Source: an uncultured Bacteroidales bacterium
Lineage (GTDB): Bacteria; Bacteroidota; Bacteroidia; Bacteroidales; UBA4417
NCBI GenBank assembly: GCA_903946925.1
Contig: CAJAXK010000395.1
Coordinates: 1-37,035 of the forward strand
Length of the DNA stretch: 37,035 nt
Direction: 5' to 3'
The notes beneath the pieces were generated by a model. It had not been told where the DNA came from, ran no database searches, and worked only from the letters and a program-made list of their open reading frames with translations. Of the stretch, positions 7,685 to 17,124 are shown piece by piece. Made by a program: the position numbers and the translations under genes. Numbering within the stretch: the stretch's first letter is position 1; the number at the start of each line of letters is the position of its first letter.

Positions 7685-9502
7685 ATGAAAGACCAAATTC
7701 AGACTACATGGACTGTTGGTGAGTTATTTGACTTTAAAAATGGTCAATTCATTAAAGTTCAAGAATTTTTTCTCAATTATAACCTAAAAGATGAAGAAGA
7801 TCAAGATAGGTTGATTGAACTACGACATGAACTTGAATTGGCAATTCAAAAAAAAATAGCAGCCAAATACGGATGTTGGTACTGTAAAGGTTTAGCCTCT
7901 TTACGAGCTGTGAGATCTGATAAACGAATAATTTATTTTAAAGCAATTCACTCCCTAGAATGCAAAGAAAAATCTAAAAACTTGAGTAGAGAGCAAATCT
8001 CAAGAATTAAATATAATGGTCAGCAAGAGGGTGAATTACACTTGATACTAAAGCGCAAAATTGCTGAATTGTTAGAATTAAACAAAATTAATAAGGGCGA
8101 GATACAGGAGGTTGTAATTGAAAAACCTAGAAAATTGACAACTGATCCCAGTTCACATGAATGGAAAAAACCAGACATTTTTACTCATTTTTACAAGAAC
8201 AAATGTATTTATAACATTGCTTTTGAATTGCAATTATCAACAACCTTTCTTGATGTAGTTATTTCAAGACAAGACTTTTACAAAAGGGATGGAAGTTACA
8301 TTATTTGGGTATTTAACAATTTTGATCATGAGAGGAGAAACCAAAAAATGATGCAGTTAGATATTGTTGTATCAAATAATAAGAATGCATTTGTTATAAA
8401 TGAAATTACTATTGCTGAGAGTTATAAAGTTAATGATTTGGTGCTTATTTGTCATTATAAATCATATCATCGAAAGGGAAGCGAAATTGTGTCAAAATGG
8501 AACGAACAATTAATTACCTTAAGTGATTTGTGCTTTGATGATGACTATAAAGTGTATTACTATAATTCTGATGCTGAATATAACAACTTAAATAAACAAA
8601 TACAAATTGAAAACAAATCTTGTGAATTAACAAGAGTAAAAGAATACGAACAGAAAACAAATGGTACATATATTGGAAATGAAGGTCAAGTAATTGAAAT
8701 TTTAAGTTCTGAAGATAAGATTCATGAAATCTTAGATCTTTTAAAAAAGATTTACAATTCAAACTCAGAAGTAAATGATTTATACTGGTGGATTAATAGA
8801 AAAATATATGCTTTACAAGAGATTGATGTTCAATATTTAAACAAGAAATTGAAATTTAATACAGATAACAAATCATTCATAGAAAGCCTGATATATGGAA
8901 TCGAGCATTTAGATTTTTTAGATTTCATTTTAGAGAATCATAATATCGAAGTAGAGTTAAACAAATCTGATGTGGGAAAAGAAACCTTGTTTATGGTATA
9001 CATGAGTAAACAATCAAGGAATAAGATTTGCAATGGGGTTGAACTTTTTATAAAAAATGGTTATAATTTAACGGAGATAGACAAAACATTTATTTCAAAT
9101 ACATATAAAATAAACGATTATAATCAGGATGGTTTCTCCGAAAATTATTTTGTAAATCTTTTAATTTCTTTAAATAGCTTAGATTCTATCCGGAAAGTAA
9201 ATGCAAATTCAAAATTAAGAAATTTTATTTTGGTCCTTCTTCCATTGAAATACAATCAATGTAGTAGTTGGGAATTCGATAATTTCGCATCATTAGAACT
9301 ACTTATTTATGATAAATATAAAGAATACGCTCTTTTATTTGACAAGGCTGTAAAACTATATGGAAGAGTTACATCTTCGATTCATCAGAATAGTGTAAAA
9401 AATCGAAAATTGATTGAACTTACAGATAGTTTAAATAATAAACTGAATGCAAAAATACAAGACGAAGAAATTTTAAAAATAATTTTTCCAGAATTGTTTT
9501 GA
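7685..9502 (+). CDS. Uncharacterised protein with CoiA-like (PD-(D/E)XK) nuclease core and N-terminal zinc site
   Basis: 605 residues, no signal or membrane segment. Residues 64-93 hold CWYC and, 22 residues on, HSLEC (C64, C67, H89, C93), a plausible zinc site. Then comes an arrangement like CoiA-type nucleases (and DUF6035-type proteins): EGELHLILKRKIAE (about 116-128), KPDIFTHF with D164, AFELQLS with E181 and Q183, and SRQDFYKRDG with R195 and Y199. D164-E181-x-Q183 would be the metal-binding PD...ExQ motif. Residues 300-605 are an alpha-rich part without recognisable motif. Base use is far more AT-rich than the neighbours (for example 12 G+C in 60 bases at 8581-8640 against 30 in 60 at 17581-17640), so recent transfer is likely. 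A role in DNA uptake or defence is inference; no partner genes lie nearby. Confidence 0.6.
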   Translation: MKDQIQTTWTVGELFDFKNGQFIKVQEFFLNYNLKDEEDQDRLIELRHELELAIQKKIAAKYGCWYCKGLASLRAVRSDKRIIYFKAIHSLECKEKSKNLSREQISRIKYNGQQEGELHLILKRKIAELLELNKINKGEIQEVVIEKPRKLTTDPSSHEWKKPDIFTHFYKNKCIYNIAFELQLSTTFLDVVISRQDFYKRDGSYIIWVFNNFDHERRNQKMMQLDIVVSNNKNAFVINEITIAESYKVNDLVLICHYKSYHRKGSEIVSKWNEQLITLSDLCFDDDYKVYYYNSDAEYNNLNKQIQIENKSCELTRVKEYEQKTNGTYIGNEGQVIEILSSEDKIHEILDLLKKIYNSNSEVNDLYWWINRKIYALQEIDVQYLNKKLKFNTDNKSFIESLIYGIEHLDFLDFILENHNIEVELNKSDVGKETLFMVYMSKQSRNKICNGVELFIKNGYNLTEIDKTFISNTYKINDYNQDGFSENYFVNLLISLNSLDSIRKVNANSKLRNFILVLLPLKYNQCSSWEFDNFASLELLIYDKYKEYALLFDKAVKLYGRVTSSIHQNSVKNRKLIELTDSLNNKLNAKIQDEEILKIIFPELF

Positions 9503-9509
9503 ATGATGA

Positions 9510-9537
9510 TTGATTTATATAATCAAAGATTTTTTTT
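9510..9537 (+). terminator. Rho-independent terminator of the CoiA-like gene
   Basis: TTGATT (9510-9515), a five-base loop and AATCAA (9521-9526), followed after three bases by a run of eight T (9530-9537), eight bases after the stop codon. The stem is short and AT-rich but the T-run is good. Confidence 0.55.
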
Positions 9538-9731
9538 ATCTAATAACTGTAACGAATTTATATTGTGTAAGTTGACTGTTTTTGGAGAATAAAAGATGAC
9601 CTATAATTTTAGGGAATTAAAAATTATATAATATCGAAAGTATTTTAGAAGAAGATTGAAATCAAAAAATACATAAAAAAAATAAGTTTTTTAATGTCAA
9701 ATATGTTTTTCTGAGATAGCTATTACGAAAA

Positions 9732-11213
9732 TCAGCCCTCCATTACGAACCAGCTTTTAACAAACTCATCTTTCTGACGCCATTCGTTAATGTGTACAAA
9801 TTCGTTGGTATGTTTATTATACAAATAATCTTTTCTCCATTCTTTATGATGAACAGATACCATTTTTATGGCATCAATGATAAATATAAGTTCCTCGTCA
9901 GTCATTGTGGGATGCAGCGAAAGCCTTACCCATCCTGGCTTTAACGAAAGATCACCATGAGTAATCAGGTCGGTAATTTCCTTTGATTTTTCGTGGCTTA
10001 CATCCAATAAAAAATGTCCGTACGTGCCAGCACAGGCGCATCCACCGCGAAGTTGTATCCCGTAGCGGTCGCTAAGCAATTTTACCACCATGTTAAAGTG
10101 CAAACCGTCAATATAAAAGGAAATGATTCCTAACCGTTTTTGTTGTGTTTCAGCAAGTATGTGCACGCCCGGTATGCAGCACAAGTGTTTAAAAGCCATT
10201 GCAACCAATTCTTCCTCCCGTTGCCGGATCAATTCTGTTGACATGCTGTTTTTCAGCCTGATGCACAGCGCAGTTCTCATCGCTTGCAAAAAACCGGGAG
10301 TGCCACCATCTTCACGCACTTCAATATCGTCAATAAATTTATACTCGCCCCAAGGGTTTGTCCAATCTACTGTCCCACCTCCCGGAGCATCAGGAACCTT
10401 GCAATGATAAAGGGCAGAATCAAATACCAAAACACCTGAAGATCCAGGGCCACCAAGGAATTTATGTGGCGAAAAAATTACAGCATCCAGCTTTTCTAAA
10501 GGGTTTTCCGGGTGCATATTTATATCAACATAAGGGGCAGAAGCGGCATAATCGGCAAAGCAATACCCACCTGCTTCGTGCATTATTTTAGCCAATTCGT
10601 GAATGGGTGTTTCGATACCAGTAACATTTGAACATGCTGTAAATGAACCAATTTTGAGTGGCCTGTCGTTGAATTTTTCTAATAATTTTCTTAGGTTTTC
10701 TGGCTCGACAAGCAGATTTTTTGATGGTGGGATAACCTCAACATCGGCAATGGTATGGTACCATGAAGTGTGGTTGGAGTGATGTTCCATGTGGGTGATA
10801 AAAACAATTGGCTTTTTACCATTGTAGGCAAATTCGCCGTAAAAGTTTTTTTCGGGGACCTTTAAATTGAGCATGCGCTGGAATTTGACCAAAACCCCCG
10901 TCATGCCGAAACCTGAGGTAATCAGCACATCGTTTGGCCCAGCGTTAACATGTTCCTTAATAATCCTTTGGGCTTCGTGATAGGCTTTTGTCATCAGTTG
11001 GCCGCTTTCGCAGGTTTCGGTATGTGTGTTTGCCACCCAAGGTCCAATAACTTTTGCAATGCGCTCTTCAATAGGTTTATACAACCTTCCACTGGCAACC
11101 CAGTCGGCGTAAATCATTTTCTGAACCCCAAAATGCGTTTTATATTCTAGGTCAATACCAACTATTTCCTTTCGGAATTTGTTGAAATGCTCAGTTAGGT
11201 TCTCCATTTCCAA
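9732..11213 (-). CDS. Class V aminotransferase, cysteine desulfurase-like
   Basis: 493 residues, PLP-dependent fold type I. The PLP lysine is K251 in SPHKFLGGPGSSG, the cofactor-pairing aspartate is D221 in CFADYAASAPY, and a ring-stacking histidine is likely in HMEHHSNHTSW (141-151). A candidate catalytic cysteine lies in RGGCACAGTYG (C392 or C394), where cysteine desulfurases hold the residue that takes sulfur as persulfide. It is about 90 residues longer than SufS, with an extra C-terminal part from about 450. No Suf, Isc or Csd partner gene is near, so a house-keeping Fe-S role cannot be assumed; it could instead act on another amino acid, as the kynureninase/isopenicillin epimerase branch does. 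Start: the first ATG; a second ATG two codons later is equally possible. Confidence 0.82.
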   Translation of the reverse strand: MEMENLTEHFNKFRKEIVGIDLEYKTHFGVQKMIYADWVASGRLYKPIEERIAKVIGPWVANTHTETCESGQLMTKAYHEAQRIIKEHVNAGPNDVLITSGFGMTGVLVKFQRMLNLKVPEKNFYGEFAYNGKKPIVFITHMEHHSNHTSWYHTIADVEVIPPSKNLLVEPENLRKLLEKFNDRPLKIGSFTACSNVTGIETPIHELAKIMHEAGGYCFADYAASAPYVDINMHPENPLEKLDAVIFSPHKFLGGPGSSGVLVFDSALYHCKVPDAPGGGTVDWTNPWGEYKFIDDIEVREDGGTPGFLQAMRTALCIRLKNSMSTELIRQREEELVAMAFKHLCCIPGVHILAETQQKRLGIISFYIDGLHFNMVVKLLSDRYGIQLRGGCACAGTYGHFLLDVSHEKSKEITDLITHGDLSLKPGWVRLSLHPTMTDEELIFIIDAIKMVSVHHKEWRKDYLYNKHTNEFVHINEWRQKDEFVKSWFVMEG

Positions 11214-11283
11214 TTTTATTTCGAAACGGCAAATGTCCGAAAATTATAACAAATAGTAAGAATACTTTTTAGGCAACTATTCA

Positions 11284-11332
11284 GGGTTTGGCTTTATGGG
11301 GTTAGGTTTTAGGGTTTGGGTGTTAGGGTTTA
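11284..11332 (+). repeat. G-rich heptamer array
   Basis: Seven 7-base words in register, consensus GGGKTTA, telomere-like in look. It resembles the arrays at 3753 and 31219 in wording as well as period. G-runs are interrupted, so a stable quadruplex is less likely than at those two sites. Confidence 0.7.
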
Positions 11333-11383
11333 TCATGAAATGTGATATTATGGATCAAATCAAGCATTATTTGAATGACAAAA

Positions 11384-11431
11384 GCCCAACAGCCTAACCG
11401 CCTAGCAGCCCAACCGAATAACCGACTAACC
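11384..11431 (+). repeat. Octamer array
   Basis: Six 8-base words in register, consensus GCCTAACC with variants such as GACTAACC. The period changes from 7 in the array 50 bases upstream to 8 here. Confidence 0.65.
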
Positions 11432-11600
11432 GCCTTCATCAAACATTAGATTTGTTTTTACTTGACTTGTGCAGGGCCAATAGTTGCCTTCTTAGCAACC
11501 GTGTACCCTTTTTAAGGATTAAAATGAGTAGTCAGCCATTGATAGGGTTGATTTTATGTTTTATTAAGAGGGCTTAAACCCCCACTGCTTATAATTTCAA

Positions 11601-11608
11601 TATCTTTG
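11601..11608 (+). promoter_or_regulatory. Candidate -7 box for the 1500-residue protein gene
   Basis: TATCTTTG fits TAnnTTTG exactly, 77 bases before the ATG at 11686. No TTG at the -33 distance. Confidence 0.45.
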
Positions 11609-11685
11609 TAGTTATAAATCTAAAAAATAATTCCTTTGCACCCGAAGGTAAAAACGTTATGATCCACTCAATTTGATTTTGAACA

Positions 11686-14600
11686 ATGTATAGCAAAAAG
11701 GTAAGCCTTGTAGTATTCTTGTTTTTTGTTGCCGCAATTTTTAAAGCGAATGCTCAGGTGCAACCCTCTGGTTTTTCGTCTGATACATCAAAATTTATTA
11801 GCGAACTTACTACCCGTTTTCAGCAGGTTGGCGAAATTAATGAAGCTGAGGCAAAATTGCTGTTATCCTCGTTTACATATCAATGGGAATCAAAACTTTT
11901 AACATACCCCCAAAAGCTACAAGCTCAATCCGTTTGCATCGCATTAAGTGAGCAGAAACTTCAGGTTGCCCCCTACTATCTTTTGTATTTCAAAACCTTG
12001 ACCATTTTGGTGAAACAAAGTGCCAGCCCATCGGCTTTTGATTTGTTCCACAAAGGGGTAATGTATTGTATTGAAGGTAAAAACCCTTCGCGTACCCTAC
12101 TCAAATACTTGACGCAGACTGACTTGATTGTTAGCAAGAATGATTTGATGTTCTCAAATACCGAAGCCTGGCATGCACGGAACGGCAGTTATACTTTTGC
12201 TTTTGATACCGTTCCTTTTTTTAATTTCAAATCAATAGACCTCGCCTGTGTGGTTCGAAACGATAGCGCATGCATTTATGAAACAAAAGGCAAATTTTAC
12301 CCATTGACCCAAATGTGGTACGGAAACGGAGGCAAGGTTTATTGGGAAAGGGCAGGGTTGGCCCGCGATGTGGTTTATGCTAAACTATTTGATTATAAAA
12401 TAAATACACGTTTAATATCCTATACTGCCGATTCGGTTTTGTTTTATCATGGCGGATATTTCAAAAAATTCCTGCCTGGTAAACTTGAGGACAAGGCCAT
12501 GGTTGATATAACTGCCGAAAGTGCAACCTTTCCCAAGTTTACAATGAAAAAAGGCGACCAAATTTACATCAACTTATTTAAGGATGTTGAATTTTTTGGG
12601 GGCTTTAACTTACAAGGTTCGAGGGTAATTGGAACACCCGCTGATGATGGTTTTTCGCGCATAGAAATTAAACGCAACAATATTCCTTTTATCAGCCTTA
12701 AATCGGCCGAGTTTGCAATCAGGCCCGACCGTTTTGTATCATCCCGCGCCTCGGTATTGATATTTATCGAGAACGACTCTATTTTTCATCCTTCCGTGCA
12801 AGTTAGGTATAATTTATCAGCCAACGAGCTTGTTATGAGTAGGGGAGATGAAGGGTTGGGGCAAAGCCCGTTTTTTAATTCGTACCATCACCTCGATATG
12901 TACAACGAGGCAATTTACTGGAAACTGAATGAGGAAACCATGAGCCTTGAGGATTTGAAAGGTATCCGCACAAAAAGCGAGGCTACTTTCGAATCTTCCG
13001 ATTATTTTTCGGCATATCGCTTCGATAAGATGCAAGGCATTGATGACGTAAATCCTGCAATGCTTGTTTCTGCCTATGTGCGCAAGCACAGAACCGATAA
13101 GTTTTATGCCGAAGATTATGCCACATGGGCAAAAAAACCTTTGGAACAAATTGTCGTTCAGCTCATTAAACTTGCTAATGCAGGTTTTTTGAATTACGAA
13201 ATCGACCAGCGCTTTGCCACGGTGAGGCCTCGCTTAAACGAATTTTTGGCAGCCCGATCTGGTGTTAAAGATAGTGATGTAATATTGTTTAATTCTTTGG
13301 TCGAAAAGGGATCAAATGCCCAACTCGATTTGAAAAACTTTAGGTTAACAATCGAAGGTGTTAGCAAGGTGATGCTCAGCGATTCGCAGTATGTTTATGT
13401 TGCGCCACGCGATGGGAAAGTGATAATCAACAAAAACCGGGATTTTTCGTTTAAAGGCCGTGTACATGCCGGTTTATTCGATTTTATAGCTAATGAATGT
13501 ACATTCCAGTACGATAAATTTTCGCTCAGTATCCCCAACATTGATTCGGCTATGATGATAGCACCCGCTTGGAGTGTTGATGCCAATGGATTCCGCGACT
13601 TTGTGAGGGTTAAAAACGTGCTGGCCAATATGAATGGCGAATTGTTTATTGATTCGCCCGAAAGCAAATCGGGCCGAAAAATGTTGCACCATTACCCTCT
13701 TCTTATTAGCAAGGACACAAGTTATGTTTACTTCGACCGCAAGGATATTGTTAATGGTGCCTACAAAAAGAAAGACTTCTATTTTCAGGTGAATCCATTT
13801 ACTATGGATAGTATAAACTCTTTGCCTCCCGGTGATTTAAAATTTGAAGGCACCTTGATTTCAGCGGGAATATTCCCCGATTTAAACGAAACTATCCGGG
13901 TTCAAAAGGATTATTCCTTGGGGTTCAGTAAGGTAGTTGCTAGTCCTGGTTTGCCTATTTATGGTGGAAAAGGAACTTATAGCGATACAATTAGGTTGAG
14001 CAACAGGGGCTTAAGAGGTTCAGGAAAATTGAATTTCCTGAGTTCTGTTACTGAGGCAAATGATTTTCTGTTTACACCCGATTCAACATCGGCAAAGGTT
14101 AAAAATTATGAATTGGCCAAAGTTGTCGGCGAGTTCGAGTTTCCTGATGCCAATGTAAAAGATGCCTCAATAAAGTGGTTTCCAGGTAAAGATGTAATGA
14201 CAGTCCAGAATTCGAAAAATGACTCAATCAGCATGTTTGGCAACAAGGCTAAATTGAACGGTGCGCTCACGGTTACACCAACCGGGTTAAAAGGAAATGG
14301 AAACCTCTCGTTCGAAAACGCGCAAGTTGACTCAAAACTATATAATTTCAAAAACGAATCGTTTACATCCGATACTTCCGATTTTAAATTGCTCACAGAT
14401 GACCGTTCCAGGGAAGCACTCCGTGTTCATGTATTCAAAGCTTCTATTGATTTTGCCTCTCGCCAGGGGCACTTTATTGCCACAGGAAAAGGCGCACTCA
14501 TGGAGTTCCCGGTAATACAGTACAATTGTGTTGTTAACGAATTCGATTGGTTGATGGATAAAAAGCAGTTGCAACTTATTAACAAAGCCGATTTTACCCG

Positions 14601-16188
14601 CGAAAAATACTATCAGTTGAAACCCGAGGAGCTTATTACCTATAACCATGGTAAGGAAATCTACACTTCTACCGATCCAAAACAAGATTCATTGAGCTTT
14701 TTTGCTTTGCACGCCATATACGATTTGGATTCCAATTTCCTCGAAGTTGATGATGCACGTATTATCAAAGTGGCTGATGCGGCTATTTTCCCTTTTAATG
14801 GCAAGCTTGCGGTTGGGAAAAATGGAATGATAAAAGAGTTGAAGCAAGCTGAAATTTTGGCAAATAAAACCAATTTATACCATAAGTTTTACAATTCAAA
14901 TGTAAACATAGCATCGCGCAAACGATACACAGCCAAAGGTTTATACGATTATACCCCTTCCGATGGTGAGGTGACAACCCTCGAAATGAACAATATTGCT
15001 ATAAACAGCCAAGGCGAAACGTTTGCCAGTACCAAAATCAGCGATTCGATGAATTTTATGATTAACAGGTATTTTCGTTTTCTGGGAAAAATGGAGGTAA
15101 ATGCCGGCACAAAACGTATCAAGTTCGAAGGTGGATATGGTTTTGTTCACGATTGCAGTGCGTTGAAACACGAATGGGTTGAAATATTTGCAGAAATTGA
15201 TCCAAAAAATGTCATGATCCCCGTACCCGAAAAACCGGAAAATACGGGTAATGGGAAATTACGGGCTTCGATTTTTTATTCGTTGACAGAGAACACAATT
15301 AAACCTGGTTTCTTTTCAAAAGTCGAAAATGTTACCGACCCGGATATTTTTTCTGCCAGGGGTTTTGTTGCTTACCAGCCACAATGGGCTGAATACCGGA
15401 TTGCAGACAGCAGCAAACTCCGAAACCCACAACTAACCGGTAATATGCTGGGGTTTAATACCAACAGGTGTATGTTGTCGGGTGAAGGACAAATTGATCT
15501 TGCAACTAATTTGGGCCAATTGAAGATGCGGTCGGCTGGTGCTGTAAACTATTTTTCAATTGTTGATTCAACATCCTGTAATGTATTAAGTGCTTTCGAT
15601 TTTTTCTTTAGCGATGATGCAATGAAGATATTTGCAGATGCGCTTAACGGCTCTGAGTTGAATGGGATTGATGTTTCTGGCCTAAACTATACACGTTCGC
15701 TGCGCGAATTTGCCGGGCAGGAAGAAGCCGATAAAATACTAACAGAATTAAGCCTTTATGGCCAATACAAGAAATTCCCCGATGTGCTTAACCATACTTT
15801 GGTTTTAACCGAACTACAGTTGAGCTGGAATCAGGATTTAAGGTCGTTTATCAGCAAAGGGCCAATTGGTATCAGCAACCTTGGTAAAAATCCTGTAAAT
15901 AAGCGTGTTAACGGAGTAGTAGAAATTGGAAAGAGACGATCAGGCGATATCCTCAACCTTTATTTTGAACTTTCCGAAAACCAATGGTACTTCTTTACTT
16001 ATTCGAGTGGAACCATGCAGGTGCTTTCTTCCGATAAAACCTTCAACGAAAAACTTACAGGCTTGAAGGAAAGCGATCGGGTGATAAAAGGGGGGAAAGG
16101 CCAACAAAGTTACCAGTTCATAATTGGTACCCCCGAAAAGAAATCTGTTTTCCTGCGAAAGATGAAACAGACAGCGGGAGATGAATAA
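11686..16188 (+). CDS. Very large exported protein of unknown function, beta-rich
   Basis: 1500 residues. Residues 1-24 are a signal peptide (SLVVFLFFVAAIFKANAQ, cleavage after AQ). The first 170 residues are mostly helical; the rest looks like a long run of beta strands. Around residues 1010-1035, stretches such as YDLDSNFLEVDDARIIKVAD and AAIFPFNGKL recall the strand pattern of OstA/LptA-type beta-jelly-roll proteins that handle lipids in the periplasm; this is a resemblance by eye only. There is no lipobox, no T9SS tail and no clear outer-membrane barrel end, so a periplasmic place is most likely. The gene stands just before plsY (phospholipid synthesis), with 172 bases between, which would suit an envelope role. 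Codon use looks like that of the neighbouring core genes, so it is probably an old chromosomal gene. Confidence 0.8.
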   Translation: MYSKKVSLVVFLFFVAAIFKANAQVQPSGFSSDTSKFISELTTRFQQVGEINEAEAKLLLSSFTYQWESKLLTYPQKLQAQSVCIALSEQKLQVAPYYLLYFKTLTILVKQSASPSAFDLFHKGVMYCIEGKNPSRTLLKYLTQTDLIVSKNDLMFSNTEAWHARNGSYTFAFDTVPFFNFKSIDLACVVRNDSACIYETKGKFYPLTQMWYGNGGKVYWERAGLARDVVYAKLFDYKINTRLISYTADSVLFYHGGYFKKFLPGKLEDKAMVDITAESATFPKFTMKKGDQIYINLFKDVEFFGGFNLQGSRVIGTPADDGFSRIEIKRNNIPFISLKSAEFAIRPDRFVSSRASVLIFIENDSIFHPSVQVRYNLSANELVMSRGDEGLGQSPFFNSYHHLDMYNEAIYWKLNEETMSLEDLKGIRTKSEATFESSDYFSAYRFDKMQGIDDVNPAMLVSAYVRKHRTDKFYAEDYATWAKKPLEQIVVQLIKLANAGFLNYEIDQRFATVRPRLNEFLAARSGVKDSDVILFNSLVEKGSNAQLDLKNFRLTIEGVSKVMLSDSQYVYVAPRDGKVIINKNRDFSFKGRVHAGLFDFIANECTFQYDKFSLSIPNIDSAMMIAPAWSVDANGFRDFVRVKNVLANMNGELFIDSPESKSGRKMLHHYPLLISKDTSYVYFDRKDIVNGAYKKKDFYFQVNPFTMDSINSLPPGDLKFEGTLISAGIFPDLNETIRVQKDYSLGFSKVVASPGLPIYGGKGTYSDTIRLSNRGLRGSGKLNFLSSVTEANDFLFTPDSTSAKVKNYELAKVVGEFEFPDANVKDASIKWFPGKDVMTVQNSKNDSISMFGNKAKLNGALTVTPTGLKGNGNLSFENAQVDSKLYNFKNESFTSDTSDFKLLTDDRSREALRVHVFKASIDFASRQGHFIATGKGALMEFPVIQYNCVVNEFDWLMDKKQLQLINKADFTREKYYQLKPEELITYNHGKEIYTSTDPKQDSLSFFALHAIYDLDSNFLEVDDARIIKVADAAIFPFNGKLAVGKNGMIKELKQAEILANKTNLYHKFYNSNVNIASRKRYTAKGLYDYTPSDGEVTTLEMNNIAINSQGETFASTKISDSMNFMINRYFRFLGKMEVNAGTKRIKFEGGYGFVHDCSALKHEWVEIFAEIDPKNVMIPVPEKPENTGNGKLRASIFYSLTENTIKPGFFSKVENVTDPDIFSARGFVAYQPQWAEYRIADSSKLRNPQLTGNMLGFNTNRCMLSGEGQIDLATNLGQLKMRSAGAVNYFSIVDSTSCNVLSAFDFFFSDDAMKIFADALNGSELNGIDVSGLNYTRSLREFAGQEEADKILTELSLYGQYKKFPDVLNHTLVLTELQLSWNQDLRSFISKGPIGISNLGKNPVNKRVNGVVEIGKRRSGDILNLYFELSENQWYFFTYSSGTMQVLSSDKTFNEKLTGLKESDRVIKGGKGQQSYQFIIGTPEKKSVFLRKMKQTAGDE

Positions 16189-16360
16189 TGCTGTGTCAAC
16201 CAAAATCTGATACCTTTGCAATCTATAAATAAATTTGAAGAAGGTTTTCTGATTTATAAAAACGATTGCCCGGCTAAGAAACGATGTTGTTAAAATACTT
16301 TTAAATAGCTTACAATGAATAATATAAAACTAACTTCCGGTAACCTTAAAAGCCAAAGAA

Positions 16361-16999
16361 ATGGATAAAGAAATATTGCTTTTGGTTGTTGGAGGTATTG
16401 TTGCATACTCGATGGGATCTTTTTCATCGGCGGTTTGGATCGGGAAATGGTTTTATAACACCGATGTCCGCACTCACGGTAGTGGCAATGCTGGTGCAAC
16501 CAATACTTTCAGGGTTTTAGGCACAAAAGCTGGCCTAATAGTTATGATTATTGATGTTTTGAAAGCCTGGGGCGCGGTTATGCTTGCCAATGTTTTTGCA
16601 GATGGTAGGCTTACGGATTCGCAATTGATTGATTATAAGATTGTATTGGGTGCATTAGCCGTAATTGGACATGTATTTCCGGTGTTCACAGGTTTTAAAG
16701 GTGGTAAAGGGGTAGCCTCGCTTGTTGGGGTAGTTTTAGCACTTTATTCGCCTTACATTATGCTGTTTACATTACTTTGGTTTGCCCTGGTGTTTATAAT
16801 TACCCGTTATGTTTCGCTTTCATCAATCACAGCTTCGTTGGTTTTTGCCTTGCTGGCAATATTTGTTTTTCACGAACAAAACCTATATTTAATAATTTTA
16901 GCAGCATTGATAGCATTGTTTGTCCCGTTAACCCATCATAAAAATATCAAGCGTTTGGTAAAAGGGGAAGAAAGTAAACTCGCTTTCAGAAAAAAATAA
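16361..16999 (+). CDS. plsY: Acyl-phosphate:glycerol-3-phosphate acyltransferase PlsY
   Basis: 212 residues with about six membrane segments. The three family loops are present: GSFSSAVWIGKW near the N-terminus, THGSGNAGATNTFRVLG (about 38-54) that binds glycerol phosphate, and GHVFPVFTGFKGGKGVAS (about 103-120), the phosphate-binding loop. PlsY makes 1-acyl-glycerol-3-phosphate from acyl-phosphate at the inner membrane, the first step of phospholipid synthesis. The ATG at 16361 follows AAAGAA with no real Shine-Dalgarno sequence. The basic tail (KRLVKGEESKLAFRKK) is typical. Confidence 0.95.
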   Translation: MDKEILLLVVGGIVAYSMGSFSSAVWIGKWFYNTDVRTHGSGNAGATNTFRVLGTKAGLIVMIIDVLKAWGAVMLANVFADGRLTDSQLIDYKIVLGALAVIGHVFPVFTGFKGGKGVASLVGVVLALYSPYIMLFTLLWFALVFIITRYVSLSSITASLVFALLAIFVFHEQNLYLIILAALIALFVPLTHHKNIKRLVKGEESKLAFRKK

Positions 17000-17071
17000 A
17001 AAATGTATCCAAAGTCCATTTAATGTTAATATCTTAGTGCCATCTAATTCTTTACTTTAAAGAAAGATTGT

Positions 17072-17079
17072 TACTTTTG
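17072..17079 (+). promoter_or_regulatory. Candidate -7 box for dnaN
   Basis: TACTTTTG fits TAnnTTTG exactly and lies 45 bases before the dnaN ATG. It suggests that dnaN has a promoter of its own and is not only read through from plsY. Confidence 0.5.
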
Positions 17080-17124
17080 TTGCTTAATCATTGCAATTGC
17101 TAAATCACTGAAAAACATAATACT

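Larger units (their letters stand above)
11214..11685. other. 472-base divergent intergenic region with two short-period arrays
   Basis: No gene. It separates two genes read outward. It holds a G-rich heptamer array (11284-11332), an octamer array (11384-11431), a small hairpin GTTGC/GCAAC (11483-11499), and a -7 box for the plus-strand gene (11601-11608). The promoter of the minus-strand gene must lie within the first 100 bases but no good motif was seen. Confidence 0.6.

Noticed and set aside
11284-11332. G-quadruplex in the 11.3 kb array
   Set aside because: The G-runs are partly only two bases long or separated by long loops, unlike the arrays at 3753 and 31219.
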